32,023 bases of DNA from contig JAFGDD010000012.1 in NCBI GenBank assembly GCA_016932315.1, positions 1 to 32,023 of the forward strand. The letters are read 5' to 3'. Positions 1 through 7,682 of this stretch are shown here, piece by piece. The notes under the pieces are model-generated. The model saw only the letters and a program-made list of their open reading frames with translations. It did no database searches and was not told where the DNA came from. Position 1 is the stretch's first letter. Each line of letters begins with the position of its first letter. Origin of the DNA: Candidatus Woesearchaeota archaeon. Lineage in GTDB: Archaea; Nanobdellota; Nanobdellia; Woesearchaeales; SM23-78. A program made the translations under genes and the position numbers.

Positions 1-87
1 GTTATTATATTAATAATATTATATATTACATGAGTGTAGCCAGAGATACATAAAATTAAAAAATCATGCTGAATCCGAAACTTCAAG

Positions 88-1728
88 ATGACAAACAACA
101 CCGAAGAAAACATTGAACTAACAGACTACTTCATTATCCTGAAGAGGAACTGGTTCCTCACACTAATAATTTTCTTGATAATAATGGGAGCAGCCATAGC
201 CTACACATTCACCACCCCAAAAATTTATTCTGCAAGAAGCCTGGTAATGGTGACAAGCCAGGACCAAACATCATTTGTTCTTGGGAATTCTATTGCTAGC
301 GTTCCAAAAGTTGACATTGAAACCGAAAAAGGAATAATCATGAGCACAAGCGTGCTCAATCCAATATATTCTGAGTTTCCAGAAGGAAATTTCGTTATAA
401 TTGTTGAGTCTTTAAAGAACTCTAACATTATTGCAATCAGTGTTGAATCCGAGAATCCAGTAACATCTGCTAAAGTAGCCAACCAGATAGCAGAATCATA
501 TGTTATCTATACCAGGGAATCAAAAAAACAGGCAGCAACAGAAGTCAACAACTTTATCTCAGCGCAAATAGCTATTTACAAATCAGAACTCGACGAACTC
601 AACATGGAGCTCATGAAATACAAGAACAAAGCCAACCTGAGTTCAACTCAAGCCTTTGAATACCAGAAGCTACAGCAGGAAATAGCAGCCAAGGACAAAC
701 TTTACAACTCGCTGCTATTAAGAGCAGAGGAGATAAGCATTGTAGCCAGGGAGAATAGTGGCAACGTGAAAATAATAGAATATGCATACGCCACTTACTA
801 TCCTGTAAAGCCAAACGTCACATTATACATTGCATTAGGATTCATACTTGCAATCATCGGCAGTCTTGGCATAGTGTTCATAAAAGATAGCATGAGAAAG
901 ACCTTTAGGGGCGTTAATGAGATAGAGGACGCATTCGGCAACCTCATCATGGGAGTCGTTCCAAAAATAAGGAAAAAAGAATACTCCCTGTCAGATGATT
1001 CAAAATCAGGGTTTGCAGACAATATTTCTGATTTCGCAGACAACCCTGTGAAATACGTAAGAAAAGGCTTGAAGAGAACAACAGCAAAAACTGATAAAGC
1101 CAAGAAATACTATCTTGTGGACCGAGACTCAGAAGGACCATTTGCAGAAAGCATAAGAGTATTAAGGACCAACCTTATGTTTTACCTCAAGGAAAAAAAC
1201 ATCAAGCTCATCTCAATCAACTCAGCACAAAAAGGCGATGGAAAAACAACAGTAGCCCAGAACCTGTCCAAGGAATTAGCTCATGAAGGCAAGAAAGTGC
1301 TTCTTGTCGACGCCAACCTGAGAAATCCTGTGCTTAACCAGGTTTTCAAGACAGAAGGCTCAGATGAAGGCTTGAGCGATGTAATATTAGGAAATGCCAA
1401 GCTTGAAAAAGTCATTTGCAGGACTGCTCACAAGAACCTTTACTTACTGGCAGGAGGAAAGCACAACCATGTTCCAGGAGAATTACTCTCACCAGAAAGG
1501 CTGAAAGATATCTTTGCAAGGCTTAAGGCAAGCGAGTTCGACATAGTACTATTTGATAATACCACACTAAAATATTCTGAAAGCCTGAGCGTAGCAGCCA
1601 ACAGCCAGGGCGTATTATTCATAGTAGCCCTTGACAGGACTAACAAGGAAATGGCAATCAAGTCCAAGGAAACATTAGCCAAGGTCAAAGCCCACACAAT
1701 AGGCGTTGTTGTTAATTTCTTCAAGTAA
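88..1728 (+). CDS. Wzz-like chain-length determinant fused to CpsD/CapB-type P-loop ATPase (BY-kinase-like)
   Basis: The 546-aa protein has the layout of bacterial polysaccharide co-polymerases. A short cytoplasmic N-terminus leads to a membrane segment at about residues 21-39, then a long extracytoplasmic region with a coiled-coil part (about 150-225) and a second membrane segment (about 246-265). A cytoplasmic P-loop domain follows, with Walker A KGDGKTT near residues 380-387, a Walker A'-like VDANLRNP near 405 and a Walker B-like FDIVLFDNTT near 490. In this family such proteins set exopolysaccharide chain length and autophosphorylate on tyrosines. Two things differ from a canonical BY-kinase: Walker A' has Asn where DxD is usual, and the C-terminus (VVVNFFK) has no tyrosine cluster. 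It may therefore work as an ATPase or scaffold and not as a kinase. galE follows 16 bp downstream, which supports a surface-glycan role. No clear ribosome-binding site is visible; the upstream DNA is very AT-rich. Confidence 0.82.
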   Translation: MTNNTEENIELTDYFIILKRNWFLTLIIFLIIMGAAIAYTFTTPKIYSARSLVMVTSQDQTSFVLGNSIASVPKVDIETEKGIIMSTSVLNPIYSEFPEGNFVIIVESLKNSNIIAISVESENPVTSAKVANQIAESYVIYTRESKKQAATEVNNFISAQIAIYKSELDELNMELMKYKNKANLSSTQAFEYQKLQQEIAAKDKLYNSLLLRAEEISIVARENSGNVKIIEYAYATYYPVKPNVTLYIALGFILAIIGSLGIVFIKDSMRKTFRGVNEIEDAFGNLIMGVVPKIRKKEYSLSDDSKSGFADNISDFADNPVKYVRKGLKRTTAKTDKAKKYYLVDRDSEGPFAESIRVLRTNLMFYLKEKNIKLISINSAQKGDGKTTVAQNLSKELAHEGKKVLLVDANLRNPVLNQVFKTEGSDEGLSDVILGNAKLEKVICRTAHKNLYLLAGGKHNHVPGELLSPERLKDIFARLKASEFDIVLFDNTTLKYSESLSVAANSQGVLFIVALDRTNKEMAIKSKETLAKVKAHTIGVVVNFFK

Positions 1729-1744
1729 AAGCAGAATAAGAAAA

Positions 1745-2716
1745 ATGGCAAAGGCCCAAAAAACAATTCTGGTAACCGGGGGCGCAGGCTACATTGGAAG
1801 CGCTGCTGTCAAAGCCTTGATAGAAAAAGGGCATAATGTAATTGTCGCGGATAATCTTTCTAAAGGATTAAAGAGGCTTGTTGATAAGAAAGCCAAATTC
1901 TACAAAGCAGACTTAACAGATTATGGCGCCTTGGAAAAAATCTTCAAGAGCAACAAGAATATTGATACAATAATGCACTTCGCAGCTTACAAGGCAGTTG
2001 AGGAGTCCATGGAAAAACCTGAGAAGTATTCTGACAACATAATAGGAACCATTAATCTTTTAGGGCTCATGATAAAATACAAGGTCAAGAAAATAATTTA
2101 TTCATCCACTGCTGCTATTTACGGTGAGCCGGAGCACAATCCAATGGACGAGAGCCATCCTGCCAAACCAGTCAACTATTATGGATTTACAAAGCTGGAG
2201 TCAGAGAAAATAATTGAATGGCACTCCAGGATTCACGGCATCAACTACACAATACTGCGGTACTTCAATGTTGCAGGCGATGCAGGGCTAGGCTACACTG
2301 ATCCTGAGGCAAAGAATGTCATGCCAATACTCATGGAAGTAATATTCGGCAAGAGAAAAAAATTCATGGTTTTCGGCAATGATTATCCGACGAGAGACGG
2401 CACATGCATAAGGGATTATGTTGACATCAATGACTTGATAAAGGCTCACATTCTGGCAATGGATGCCAAAGAGAATGCAATCATTAATCTCGGCACTTCT
2501 AATGGTGTTAGCGTTAAGGAACTGGTAGATGCTACTTTTGAAGTTACTGGAAAGAAATTCTTGGTAGAGTATGCTGGCAGGAGAAAAGGCGATCCTGCTG
2601 AATTATTTGCTTCTAATGAAAATGCAAAAAAGCTTCTTGGCTGGATTCCTGAGAAAAGCATAAAGGACATGATAAAGTCAACTTACGAAGCTTATAAGAA
2701 GAATATGACTAAATGA
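1745..2716 (+). CDS. galE: UDP-glucose 4-epimerase-like extended SDR
   Basis: The 323-aa protein is an extended short-chain dehydrogenase/epimerase. The NAD-binding loop TGGAGYIGS is at residues 11-19, the catalytic Ser region (SSTAAIYGEPE) lies near residue 122, and the YxxxK pair is Tyr146/Lys150 in NYYGFTK. The substrate-side motifs RYFNVAGD and RDGTCIRDYVDINDL match the GalE subgroup, which interconverts UDP-glucose and UDP-galactose (or the N-acetyl forms). The ATG at 1745 is chosen because it puts the first beta strand about seven residues from the start, as usual; the frame is open back to 1706, but that would overlap the previous gene. The gene lies 16 bp after the chain-length gene and is probably co-transcribed with it, supplying sugar precursors for surface glycans. 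The exact sugar substrate cannot be read from the sequence. Confidence 0.9.
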   Translation: MAKAQKTILVTGGAGYIGSAAVKALIEKGHNVIVADNLSKGLKRLVDKKAKFYKADLTDYGALEKIFKSNKNIDTIMHFAAYKAVEESMEKPEKYSDNIIGTINLLGLMIKYKVKKIIYSSTAAIYGEPEHNPMDESHPAKPVNYYGFTKLESEKIIEWHSRIHGINYTILRYFNVAGDAGLGYTDPEAKNVMPILMEVIFGKRKKFMVFGNDYPTRDGTCIRDYVDINDLIKAHILAMDAKENAIINLGTSNGVSVKELVDATFEVTGKKFLVEYAGRRKGDPAELFASNENAKKLLGWIPEKSIKDMIKSTYEAYKKNMTK

Positions 2717-2726
2717 TTCTTAATAG

Positions 2727-2905
2727 TTTAGACAAAAACCGCCATAAGGTGAAAATTTCTTAGAAAAAAAGAGTCTTAGTGCGTTTGACTGGGTTGGACC
2801 AAGCAAAAGCAAGGCTTTTGATGTCCCAAGACAAAGTCTTGTGACCTTCGGGTGGCAGCACTCTAAAAGAAAAGAATCAAAAATTTTCAAGGCGGTTTGT
2901 CTAAA
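2727..2905 (+). ncRNA. Structured RNA candidate, copy A of a two-copy family
   Basis: A closing helix joins UUUAGAC (2727-2733) to GUCUAAA (2899-2905), followed by ACCGCC (2738-2743) pairing with GGCGGU (2891-2896). Inside are GUGC (2779-2782)/GCAC (2858-2861), a CAAAAGC (2804-2810)/GCUUUUG (2814-2820) hairpin, CAAGAC/GUCUUG (2827-2841) and ACC-UUCG-GGU (about 2844-2853). The same architecture recurs at 13354-13524 with compensatory changes. The core length between the conserved GAC/GUC ends is 171 nt in both copies. Strand is inferred from the UUCG loop and the direction of the neighbouring genes; the helices alone cannot fix it. It starts 11 nt after galE and ends about 50 nt before the TATA box of the next gene. 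It does not resemble RNase P, SRP or 16S/23S rRNA motifs that I know. Confidence 0.62.
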
Positions 2906-2925
2906 AAATAATAGTTTATGTTCCT

Positions 2926-2961
2926 ACTATAAAATAGTTAAATAATCAAAACATTTATATA
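2926..2961 (+). promoter_or_regulatory. TATA box with upstream palindrome, promoter of the Cys-rich surface protein gene
   Basis: TTTATATA at 2954-2961 is a good archaeal TATA box. A perfect inverted repeat ACTAT-AAA-ATAGT (2926-2938) lies 15 bp upstream and could be an operator or activator site. The predicted transcript start near 2983 gives a leader of about 65 nt that contains an AGCCU/AGGCU hairpin (about 2986-3011) and a GGGGGAUGA stretch just before the ATG at 3048. Confidence 0.5.
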
Positions 2962-3047
2962 CCCTTAGATATTTCTCCCCTTGAAAGCCTATCTTACTAT
3001 AATATAAGGCTCAAAAATACTTTTAAAAAACTCGGGGGATGAAATAA

Positions 3048-6000
3048 ATGATAGCAAAAAACAAGCTATTCTTAATAATGTTAGCAACGATAACCATTCT
3101 ATTAATGAGCGCAACTCAAATCAGCGCCACTGATTGCTCAGGCCATGTATTGCTAACTCAAGATGTATACGAATGCTGCGGCCTTGAAGGCAACAGCTGC
3201 GACAACCCATTAATAGACCCTTACTGCTGCCAAGGATTTTTCTGCAACGCACAAGGCGTATGCGAAGATTATGAAGAAACTCCTGACGATTGCAAATACT
3301 TTGCGCCTGCAAGAGGAGAAACATGTGGAGGGCCAGGAGCACACTGCGGCAACCCAGGTGATGCAACACATACAGCAGATCCTGCATGCTGCCAAGGCTA
3401 CAAATGCTATTACAACATCTGCCTAGCAGAAGTAGGCTTGCCATGCACCAGAGGACATGACTGCTCAGGAGACTGTGGAGGATCAGGATGCTATGACAAC
3501 GAATGCTGCGGAACAAGCAATTATCCGTGCAATGATGATTCAGCATGCTGCGAAGGATTCCACTGCTCAAGCACCCGAAGAATCTGCGTATCAGATGACC
3601 AGCCATACTGCGGAGACGGATTTGTTAATACTGCTAGCGAACAATGCGAACTCCCGGGCTCAACTAATAACAGGAATTGCTGCCAGAGCAACTCAACATG
3701 CGACGGCGCAAGGCTAGGAACAAGAGACGCATTCGGAAGCTGCGATGCTAGCTGCGGATGTGTAGGCGACCCATTCAACTATGCGTGCGTAATAGGGCAG
3801 TGCGGGGCAACATGCGATTCTAATGATGACTGCGCGCCGAAATGCATAGGCAGTGTAAGATACTACGGAGGAGCATGCGACTTAACAAGCTGCGCATGCA
3901 GCTACACCACAGAAGACTGCAATTCTTACGACGGATGGATTGACACTGGCAACACTAGATGGATCAGCATAGGTGAGTGCACAGAAAAAGAACAAAAAGA
4001 AAGGCAATACAAAGATTATTCTTGTGCGCCAGGAGGATGCACATATTCACTAGGTGACACAACCTGGATTGACACAGGCAACACAAGGAACAAGCCAGAC
4101 GGCACAACATGCAATGACGGATTATTCTGCACCAACCCTGATGTTTGCACTGATGGAATATGCAGCGGAGCAACCAGGTCATGCGATGACAGCCTGTATT
4201 GCACAATAGATAGCTGCGACGAACTAAACGACCAATGCTCTTATTCACCAAGAAGCTGCTCAGCATTCAATATATCACAAATTGCAACATGCGACTACAA
4301 CCCAGACAACTACCATTACACCTGGGACTTCAGGGCATGGTTCACCAGCGTCTGCGACGAAGTATCAGACCAGTGCACCACTGGTGATAATTCAATAAGC
4401 CATGTTTGCGCAGACAATGACATGTATGACACTGTTCCTTACGGAAGCGGATGCGACGCAGAATGCGACGAGAACATTGACTGCTCCAACTCTGAGTGCA
4501 GCGAAACATATAATGATTATTGCGTAGGCTACAAGCTCAAAGAGTATGACACTGATAAAATAATGGATTCAACAACTGTAACTGACAGTTGCACTAACAC
4601 CTGCAACTTAGGCACTTGCTTCTGCACAGACTGCAGCGTGAGCTGTGGTCCTCCAACCACGCACACATATTGTGTACTCGGAATTTGCGGAGCAACGTGC
4701 GATGATAACGCAGACTGCGATGACTGCAACCCTCATACTACAGATATCTGTCTTGCAGATTGCACATGCCAGCACATAACAACGCCATATTGCGGTGATG
4801 GATTTGTCAACCTAACAGCAGGAGAAACATGTGAACTGCCTGGTACGAGTGATAACAGCTATTGTGGACAAACAACTTCAGAATGCTCAGGCAACAAAAT
4901 AGGGACAAGAGACGGATTCGGAAACTGCGACGCAAGCTGCGGATGCACTAACGATCCATTCAATTATATCTGCATCCTAGGACAGTGCGGAGCAACATGC
5001 GACTCAAATGATGATTGCGCAGACTACTGTGACGGAGATATAAAATACGCCGGCAGGACATGCGACCTCACAACCAGTTGTAGTTGCACCGGAGGAAGCA
5101 ACTTTGACTGCAACAGCCTTGACGGATGGTATGACACTGGCAACACAGAATGGGTAAGCACAGGAATCTGCACAGAAAAAGAAAGAAAAGAGCAGGAGCA
5201 AAGAGATTATTCATGCACTACAGAGACAATCGTTGACTGTACTTACATAACCACAGGAACTCAATGGGTCGACACAGGCAACACCAGAAACAAGCCAGAC
5301 GGCACAGTATGCGATGACGGTTTGTGGTGCACAGATAATGATGTTTGCACAGACGGCCAATGCGGGGGAACAAGCAAGGATTGCTCAGGATTTGACATAA
5401 CCCTTATTGAAACTTGTTTTAATAATCCTGATGGGTTCCACTTTACCTGGGACTTCAGGAATGAGTTCACATCTGTATGCGACGAGGACAATGACAGGTG
5501 CACAACCGGAAACGAAACTATAACACACACTTGTGACGTAGTCAGGTGCGGAGCTCTATGCACTCAAGACTCTGACTGTTTTGTAAAGGAAGCTAGCAGC
5601 TATCGCTGCCTTGAAGATTGCACTTGCGAAGTGATCATGCCAACGGTCCAAACCACAACTCATCGAAGCAGTGGTGGTGGAGGCGGTGGAGGTGGTAGTA
5701 GCGGTGGAGCTATTATTCCTACTAACTGGGATTGCGGCGAGTGGAGCACTTGCATTAACAGCAAGCAATCAAGGACTTGTTCGCTTAACGGAGTGACTAG
5801 AGTTGAGAAACAAGATTGCATTGCAAGCACTACGCCTGTAGTAACCTCATCTCCTGTAACTGCTCCTGAATCAGGTTCAGGTTCTGGCTCTCAAACAGAG
5901 ACAGAAGAAGAAGCTTCTGGTGAAGTGAAGACTTTCAGCATTAACATGGGCAATGAAGCACCAAAAGCAACAGAGCCTGTTGTTGAGAAGAATGATGTTA

Positions 6001-6125
6001 CGGGCTTCATGGCAGGAGCAGGCACAACACTTGCCGGCATAAGCATTAACTGGTATGCTGTTATTATACTATTGCTGGTTATAGGCTGCTTGCCATTATT
6101 CTTCCACTTTGTTGGGAAGAAGTAA
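3048..6125 (+). CDS. Large Cys-rich secreted/membrane-anchored surface protein with internal duplication
   Basis: The 1025-aa protein starts with a signal peptide (hydrophobic stretch about residues 6-25, mature end near ISATDCSG). Cys-rich modules follow over about 30-870. A large duplicated unit is visible: YCGDGFVN occurs near residues 186 and 580, each followed by GTRDxFGxCDASCGC, IxGQCGATCDSNDDC and DGWxDTGNTxW (about 290 and 690), so the repeat period is about 395 residues. A poly-Gly/Ser linker (about 880-895) leads to a thrombospondin-1-like WDCGEWSTC module, an acidic Ser/Thr stalk and a C-terminal membrane helix (about 998-1018) ending in VGKK. This is a disulfide-rich adhesin or cell-surface protein exposed outside the cell; the ligand is unknown. 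The ATG at 3048 is preceded by GGGGGATGA. A T-rich tract follows the stop codon. Confidence 0.85.
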   Translation: MIAKNKLFLIMLATITILLMSATQISATDCSGHVLLTQDVYECCGLEGNSCDNPLIDPYCCQGFFCNAQGVCEDYEETPDDCKYFAPARGETCGGPGAHCGNPGDATHTADPACCQGYKCYYNICLAEVGLPCTRGHDCSGDCGGSGCYDNECCGTSNYPCNDDSACCEGFHCSSTRRICVSDDQPYCGDGFVNTASEQCELPGSTNNRNCCQSNSTCDGARLGTRDAFGSCDASCGCVGDPFNYACVIGQCGATCDSNDDCAPKCIGSVRYYGGACDLTSCACSYTTEDCNSYDGWIDTGNTRWISIGECTEKEQKERQYKDYSCAPGGCTYSLGDTTWIDTGNTRNKPDGTTCNDGLFCTNPDVCTDGICSGATRSCDDSLYCTIDSCDELNDQCSYSPRSCSAFNISQIATCDYNPDNYHYTWDFRAWFTSVCDEVSDQCTTGDNSISHVCADNDMYDTVPYGSGCDAECDENIDCSNSECSETYNDYCVGYKLKEYDTDKIMDSTTVTDSCTNTCNLGTCFCTDCSVSCGPPTTHTYCVLGICGATCDDNADCDDCNPHTTDICLADCTCQHITTPYCGDGFVNLTAGETCELPGTSDNSYCGQTTSECSGNKIGTRDGFGNCDASCGCTNDPFNYICILGQCGATCDSNDDCADYCDGDIKYAGRTCDLTTSCSCTGGSNFDCNSLDGWYDTGNTEWVSTGICTEKERKEQEQRDYSCTTETIVDCTYITTGTQWVDTGNTRNKPDGTVCDDGLWCTDNDVCTDGQCGGTSKDCSGFDITLIETCFNNPDGFHFTWDFRNEFTSVCDEDNDRCTTGNETITHTCDVVRCGALCTQDSDCFVKEASSYRCLEDCTCEVIMPTVQTTTHRSSGGGGGGGGSSGGAIIPTNWDCGEWSTCINSKQSRTCSLNGVTRVEKQDCIASTTPVVTSSPVTAPESGSGSGSQTETEEEASGEVKTFSINMGNEAPKATEPVVEKNDVTGFMAGAGTTLAGISINWYAVIILLLVIGCLPLFFHFVGKK

Positions 6126-6172
6126 ACTATTTTATTCAAATTTTTTTATTCATTTTTCTTTATTTATTTTGA
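6124..6172 (+). terminator. T-rich terminator after the surface protein gene
   Basis: Directly after the stop codon there are several T runs (TTTTTTTATTCATTTTTC and more). Archaeal termination commonly uses such U-rich tracts without a strong hairpin. This is a composition-based call. Confidence 0.5.
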
Positions 6173-6310
6173 TTGAACATAATGTAAGCATAATTTCTAT
6201 TTTCAGCTTTGCATATAAAATGATGGTTTCACATAAAGTGGTTAGGGAGCCTGGAAAGGCAGAATTCAAAGATTTTAAGAGGTTTATGTGCAATGCCTCT
6301 ATTTTCGAAA

Positions 6311-6363
6311 CATTTAAATACTAGCTGTTCATTCTGACTTAACATCGTTGACTTTAAGTCAAC
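6311..6363 (+). promoter_or_regulatory. hsp20 promoter and palindromic site
   Basis: TTTAAATA at 6311-6318 is the TATA box candidate, which would start transcription near 6343. Just after that point is a perfect 17-bp palindrome, GTTGACTTTAAGTCAAC (6347-6363). It could be an operator for a heat-shock regulator or, in RNA, one strand of a leader helix; AAGTCAAC recurs at 6449-6456. The rest of 6173-6310 shows no convincing gene, only a weak TATA-like GCATATAAAA at about 6212 and a short AGAGG/CCUCU hairpin. Confidence 0.5.
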
Positions 6364-6456
6364 AACCCGCTTAAAGAGAATCAGATTATTAATGTAAAAA
6401 AAAGTATTGAGCGAGGTTGTTGATACAAAAAAAGGAAACCTTTTTTTGAAGTCAAC
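6347..6456 (+). promoter_or_regulatory. Structured 5' leader of hsp20 (three-way junction)
   Basis: Nested helices read directly from the sequence are P1 GUUGACUU (6347-6354) with AAGUCAAC (6449-6456); P2 UCAACAACC (6359-6367) with GGUUGUUGA (6415-6423), continued by CGCU/AGCG after one bulged A; and P3, a 9-bp AAAAAAAGG/CCUUUUUUU hairpin (6427-6447) with an AAA loop. P1 ends 6 nt before the ribosome-binding site GAGGUGGUGA. A weakly paired junction so close to the start of a small heat-shock gene fits an RNA thermometer or a protein-binding leader, but the role is inferred. Confidence 0.5.
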
Positions 6457-6474
6457 AAAACAGAGGTGGTGAGA

Positions 6475-6981
6475 ATGGATAAGGAAGAACCAAAAAAAGA
6501 AACACTGCCTGAGAAATACAAAGAAAAAACGCCCAGCAGAATACAAGAGCGAAGGCTGAAACCGTTCTATAGCGGGAGCATATGGGATACTTTCAGGCGG
6601 CTTGAGTACGAACTAAACAAAGAAATGGAAAGCATAGAAAAAGGGATAAGAGAACACGGATTTGGCGGAATTGAAGCAAAGATAAAGGAAGAAGGAGACA
6701 AGTATGTCATTAATCTTGACCTAACAGGCAAGGACATACAGGAAAAAGACATAGACTTGAGCTACAAGAACAACACCCTCTTCCTGAGCATAGAGCAGGA
6801 GAAAAAAAGCAAGAAAGGCTTGATGCGCAGGAGCTTCAACTTTGCAGAGTTCCTGCCAGGAGCAGATTTTGACCAGGTAGAAGCGGTTTACAAGAATCAA
6901 GTACTAACCCTCAACCTGCCTAAAAAATCAGAATATGTGACCAGGCAGATACCCATCAAGACAGAAACAAAAGAACAATAA
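6475..6981 (+). CDS. hsp20: Small heat-shock protein, Hsp20/alpha-crystallin family
   Basis: The 168-aa protein has a charged N-terminal arm (about residues 1-50) and then an alpha-crystallin domain. The domain shows the IEAKIKEEGDKYVINLDLTG strand region, the ...DIDLSYKNNTLFLSIE core and the FLPGADFDQVEAVYKNQVLTLNLPK segment, which corresponds to the usual A-x-x-x-N-G-V-L-T-I-x-x-P-K end. The C-terminal tail carries an IPIK motif of the I-x-I/V type used for oligomer contacts. Hsp20 oligomers hold unfolding proteins for Hsp70. The ATG at 6475 is chosen because GAGGTG (6463-6468) sits at ribosome-binding distance; in-frame GTG codons at 6466 and 6469 lie inside that site. The gene heads the hsp20-grpE-dnaK cluster and has a long structured leader. 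Confidence 0.9.
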   Translation: MDKEEPKKETLPEKYKEKTPSRIQERRLKPFYSGSIWDTFRRLEYELNKEMESIEKGIREHGFGGIEAKIKEEGDKYVINLDLTGKDIQEKDIDLSYKNNTLFLSIEQEKKSKKGLMRRSFNFAEFLPGADFDQVEAVYKNQVLTLNLPKKSEYVTRQIPIKTETKEQ

Positions 6982-7013
6982 AAAAATATTTTTTATTTTT
7001 TAAATTTTTCAGC
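6979..7013 (+). terminator. U-rich terminator after hsp20
   Basis: AAAAAAATATTTTTTATTTTTT follows the hsp20 stop in pieces (6980-7012), giving a U-rich transcript end. grpE therefore probably has its own start of transcription in the 76-bp gap, although no strong TATA box stands out. Confidence 0.45.
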
Positions 7014-7057
7014 TTATTAAACATCATATTTGCCAAGCAATGATTCGGAGGAATACA

Positions 7058-7630
7058 ATGAATAAGAAGAAAGAAGAAGATGCTGTTGAACAAAAAAAAC
7101 AAGAACAAGAGAGCAAAGAAGAAATCAAAGAAGAAGCTAAAAAGCCAGAAACAAAAGAAGAGGAAAAGCTTCAAGAATTAACCGACACATTGCAGCACTT
7201 GCAGGCAGAGTTCGAGAACTACAAGAAAAGAGTTGACAAGGAGAACTGCGAATTCATCAAGTGCGCTAATGAAGATCTCATCAAGTCATTGCTTCCCATT
7301 ATTGATAATTTTGAGCTCGCCTTGAAGAGTTGCAGGGACAAAGACGACTTCTACAGAGGAATGGAATTGATATATTCGCAACTAATCGACGCCCTGCACT
7401 CGCAAGGACTAAAGCATATCAATTGCTTCGGCAAAAAATTTGATCCATATTATCATGAAGTGTTGCTCACAGAAGAAAGCAGCAAAGCAGACAACACAAT
7501 AACCGAAGAATTGCAAAAAGGCTATTTATTGAACGACAAAGTCATAAGGCACAGCAAGGTAAAGATTGCAAAGAAGAAGAAAGAACAAAAAGAAGAGTTA
7601 AGCCCCCGCCCGGCGCATGAGGGCGCCTAA
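7058..7630 (+). CDS. grpE: GrpE nucleotide-exchange factor of DnaK
   Basis: The 190-aa protein has a Lys/Glu-rich disordered start (1-45), a long helical dimerisation region (TDTLQHLQAEFENYKKRVDKE) and the GrpE core. The core includes LLPIIDNFELAL, the FDPYYHEVLLTE segment (the family has FDPxxHEAV) and GYLLNDKVIRHSKVKIAK (family GYxLxDRVLRPAxVxV). GrpE releases ADP from DnaK. The ATG at 7058 is preceded by CGGAGG (7046-7051) at 6-7 nt; an in-frame ATG at 7040 lacks such a site. The last residues, SPRPAHEGA, are encoded by a GC-rich palindromic segment that resembles repeats elsewhere in this window, so the natural C-terminus may have been altered by a repeat insertion. Confidence 0.93.
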   Translation: MNKKKEEDAVEQKKQEQESKEEIKEEAKKPETKEEEKLQELTDTLQHLQAEFENYKKRVDKENCEFIKCANEDLIKSLLPIIDNFELALKSCRDKDDFYRGMELIYSQLIDALHSQGLKHINCFGKKFDPYYHEVLLTEESSKADNTITEELQKGYLLNDKVIRHSKVKIAKKKKEQKEELSPRPAHEGA

Positions 7631-7632
7631 AA
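7604..7632. repeat. GC-rich palindromic repeat, copy 1 (inside the grpE 3' end)
   Basis: On the minus strand this reads AGGCGCCCTCATGCGCCGGG followed by CGGGGGCTTAA. It matches the element at 22961-22986 with small insertions and more loosely that at 25286-25312. GGCGC/GCGCC can form a hairpin across the grpE stop codon. The element is much richer in GC than the surrounding DNA. Confidence 0.45.
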
Positions 7633-7682
7633 AATAGTTTAAGTTCAGTTTAATATTCAATAAAAAAAAATTAAAACAAAAC

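Noticed and set aside
2727..2905. RNase P RNA, SRP RNA or tmRNA
   Set aside because: The universally conserved blocks of these RNAs (for example GAGGAAAGUC and ACAGAA of RNase P, and the SRP helix 8 loops) are not present.
3457..3717. Alternative frame with Ala/Thr-rich translation inside the Cys-rich protein gene
   Set aside because: A shadow of the Cys-codon-rich main frame; no start signal.
6109..6324. 71-codon frame after the surface protein
   Set aside because: It starts inside the previous gene, covers a T-rich terminator and the hsp20 promoter, and has no protein-like composition.
6219..6337. C/D-box RNA (ATGATGG ... CTGA)
   Set aside because: The boxes are imperfect and about 118 nt apart, far longer than archaeal C/D guides, and C'/D' boxes are lacking.
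7604..7640. Intrinsic terminator at the grpE end
   Set aside because: The GGCGC/GCGCC stem is present, but the following sequence is A-rich, not U-rich, on the plus strand, so it is better described as a repeat.
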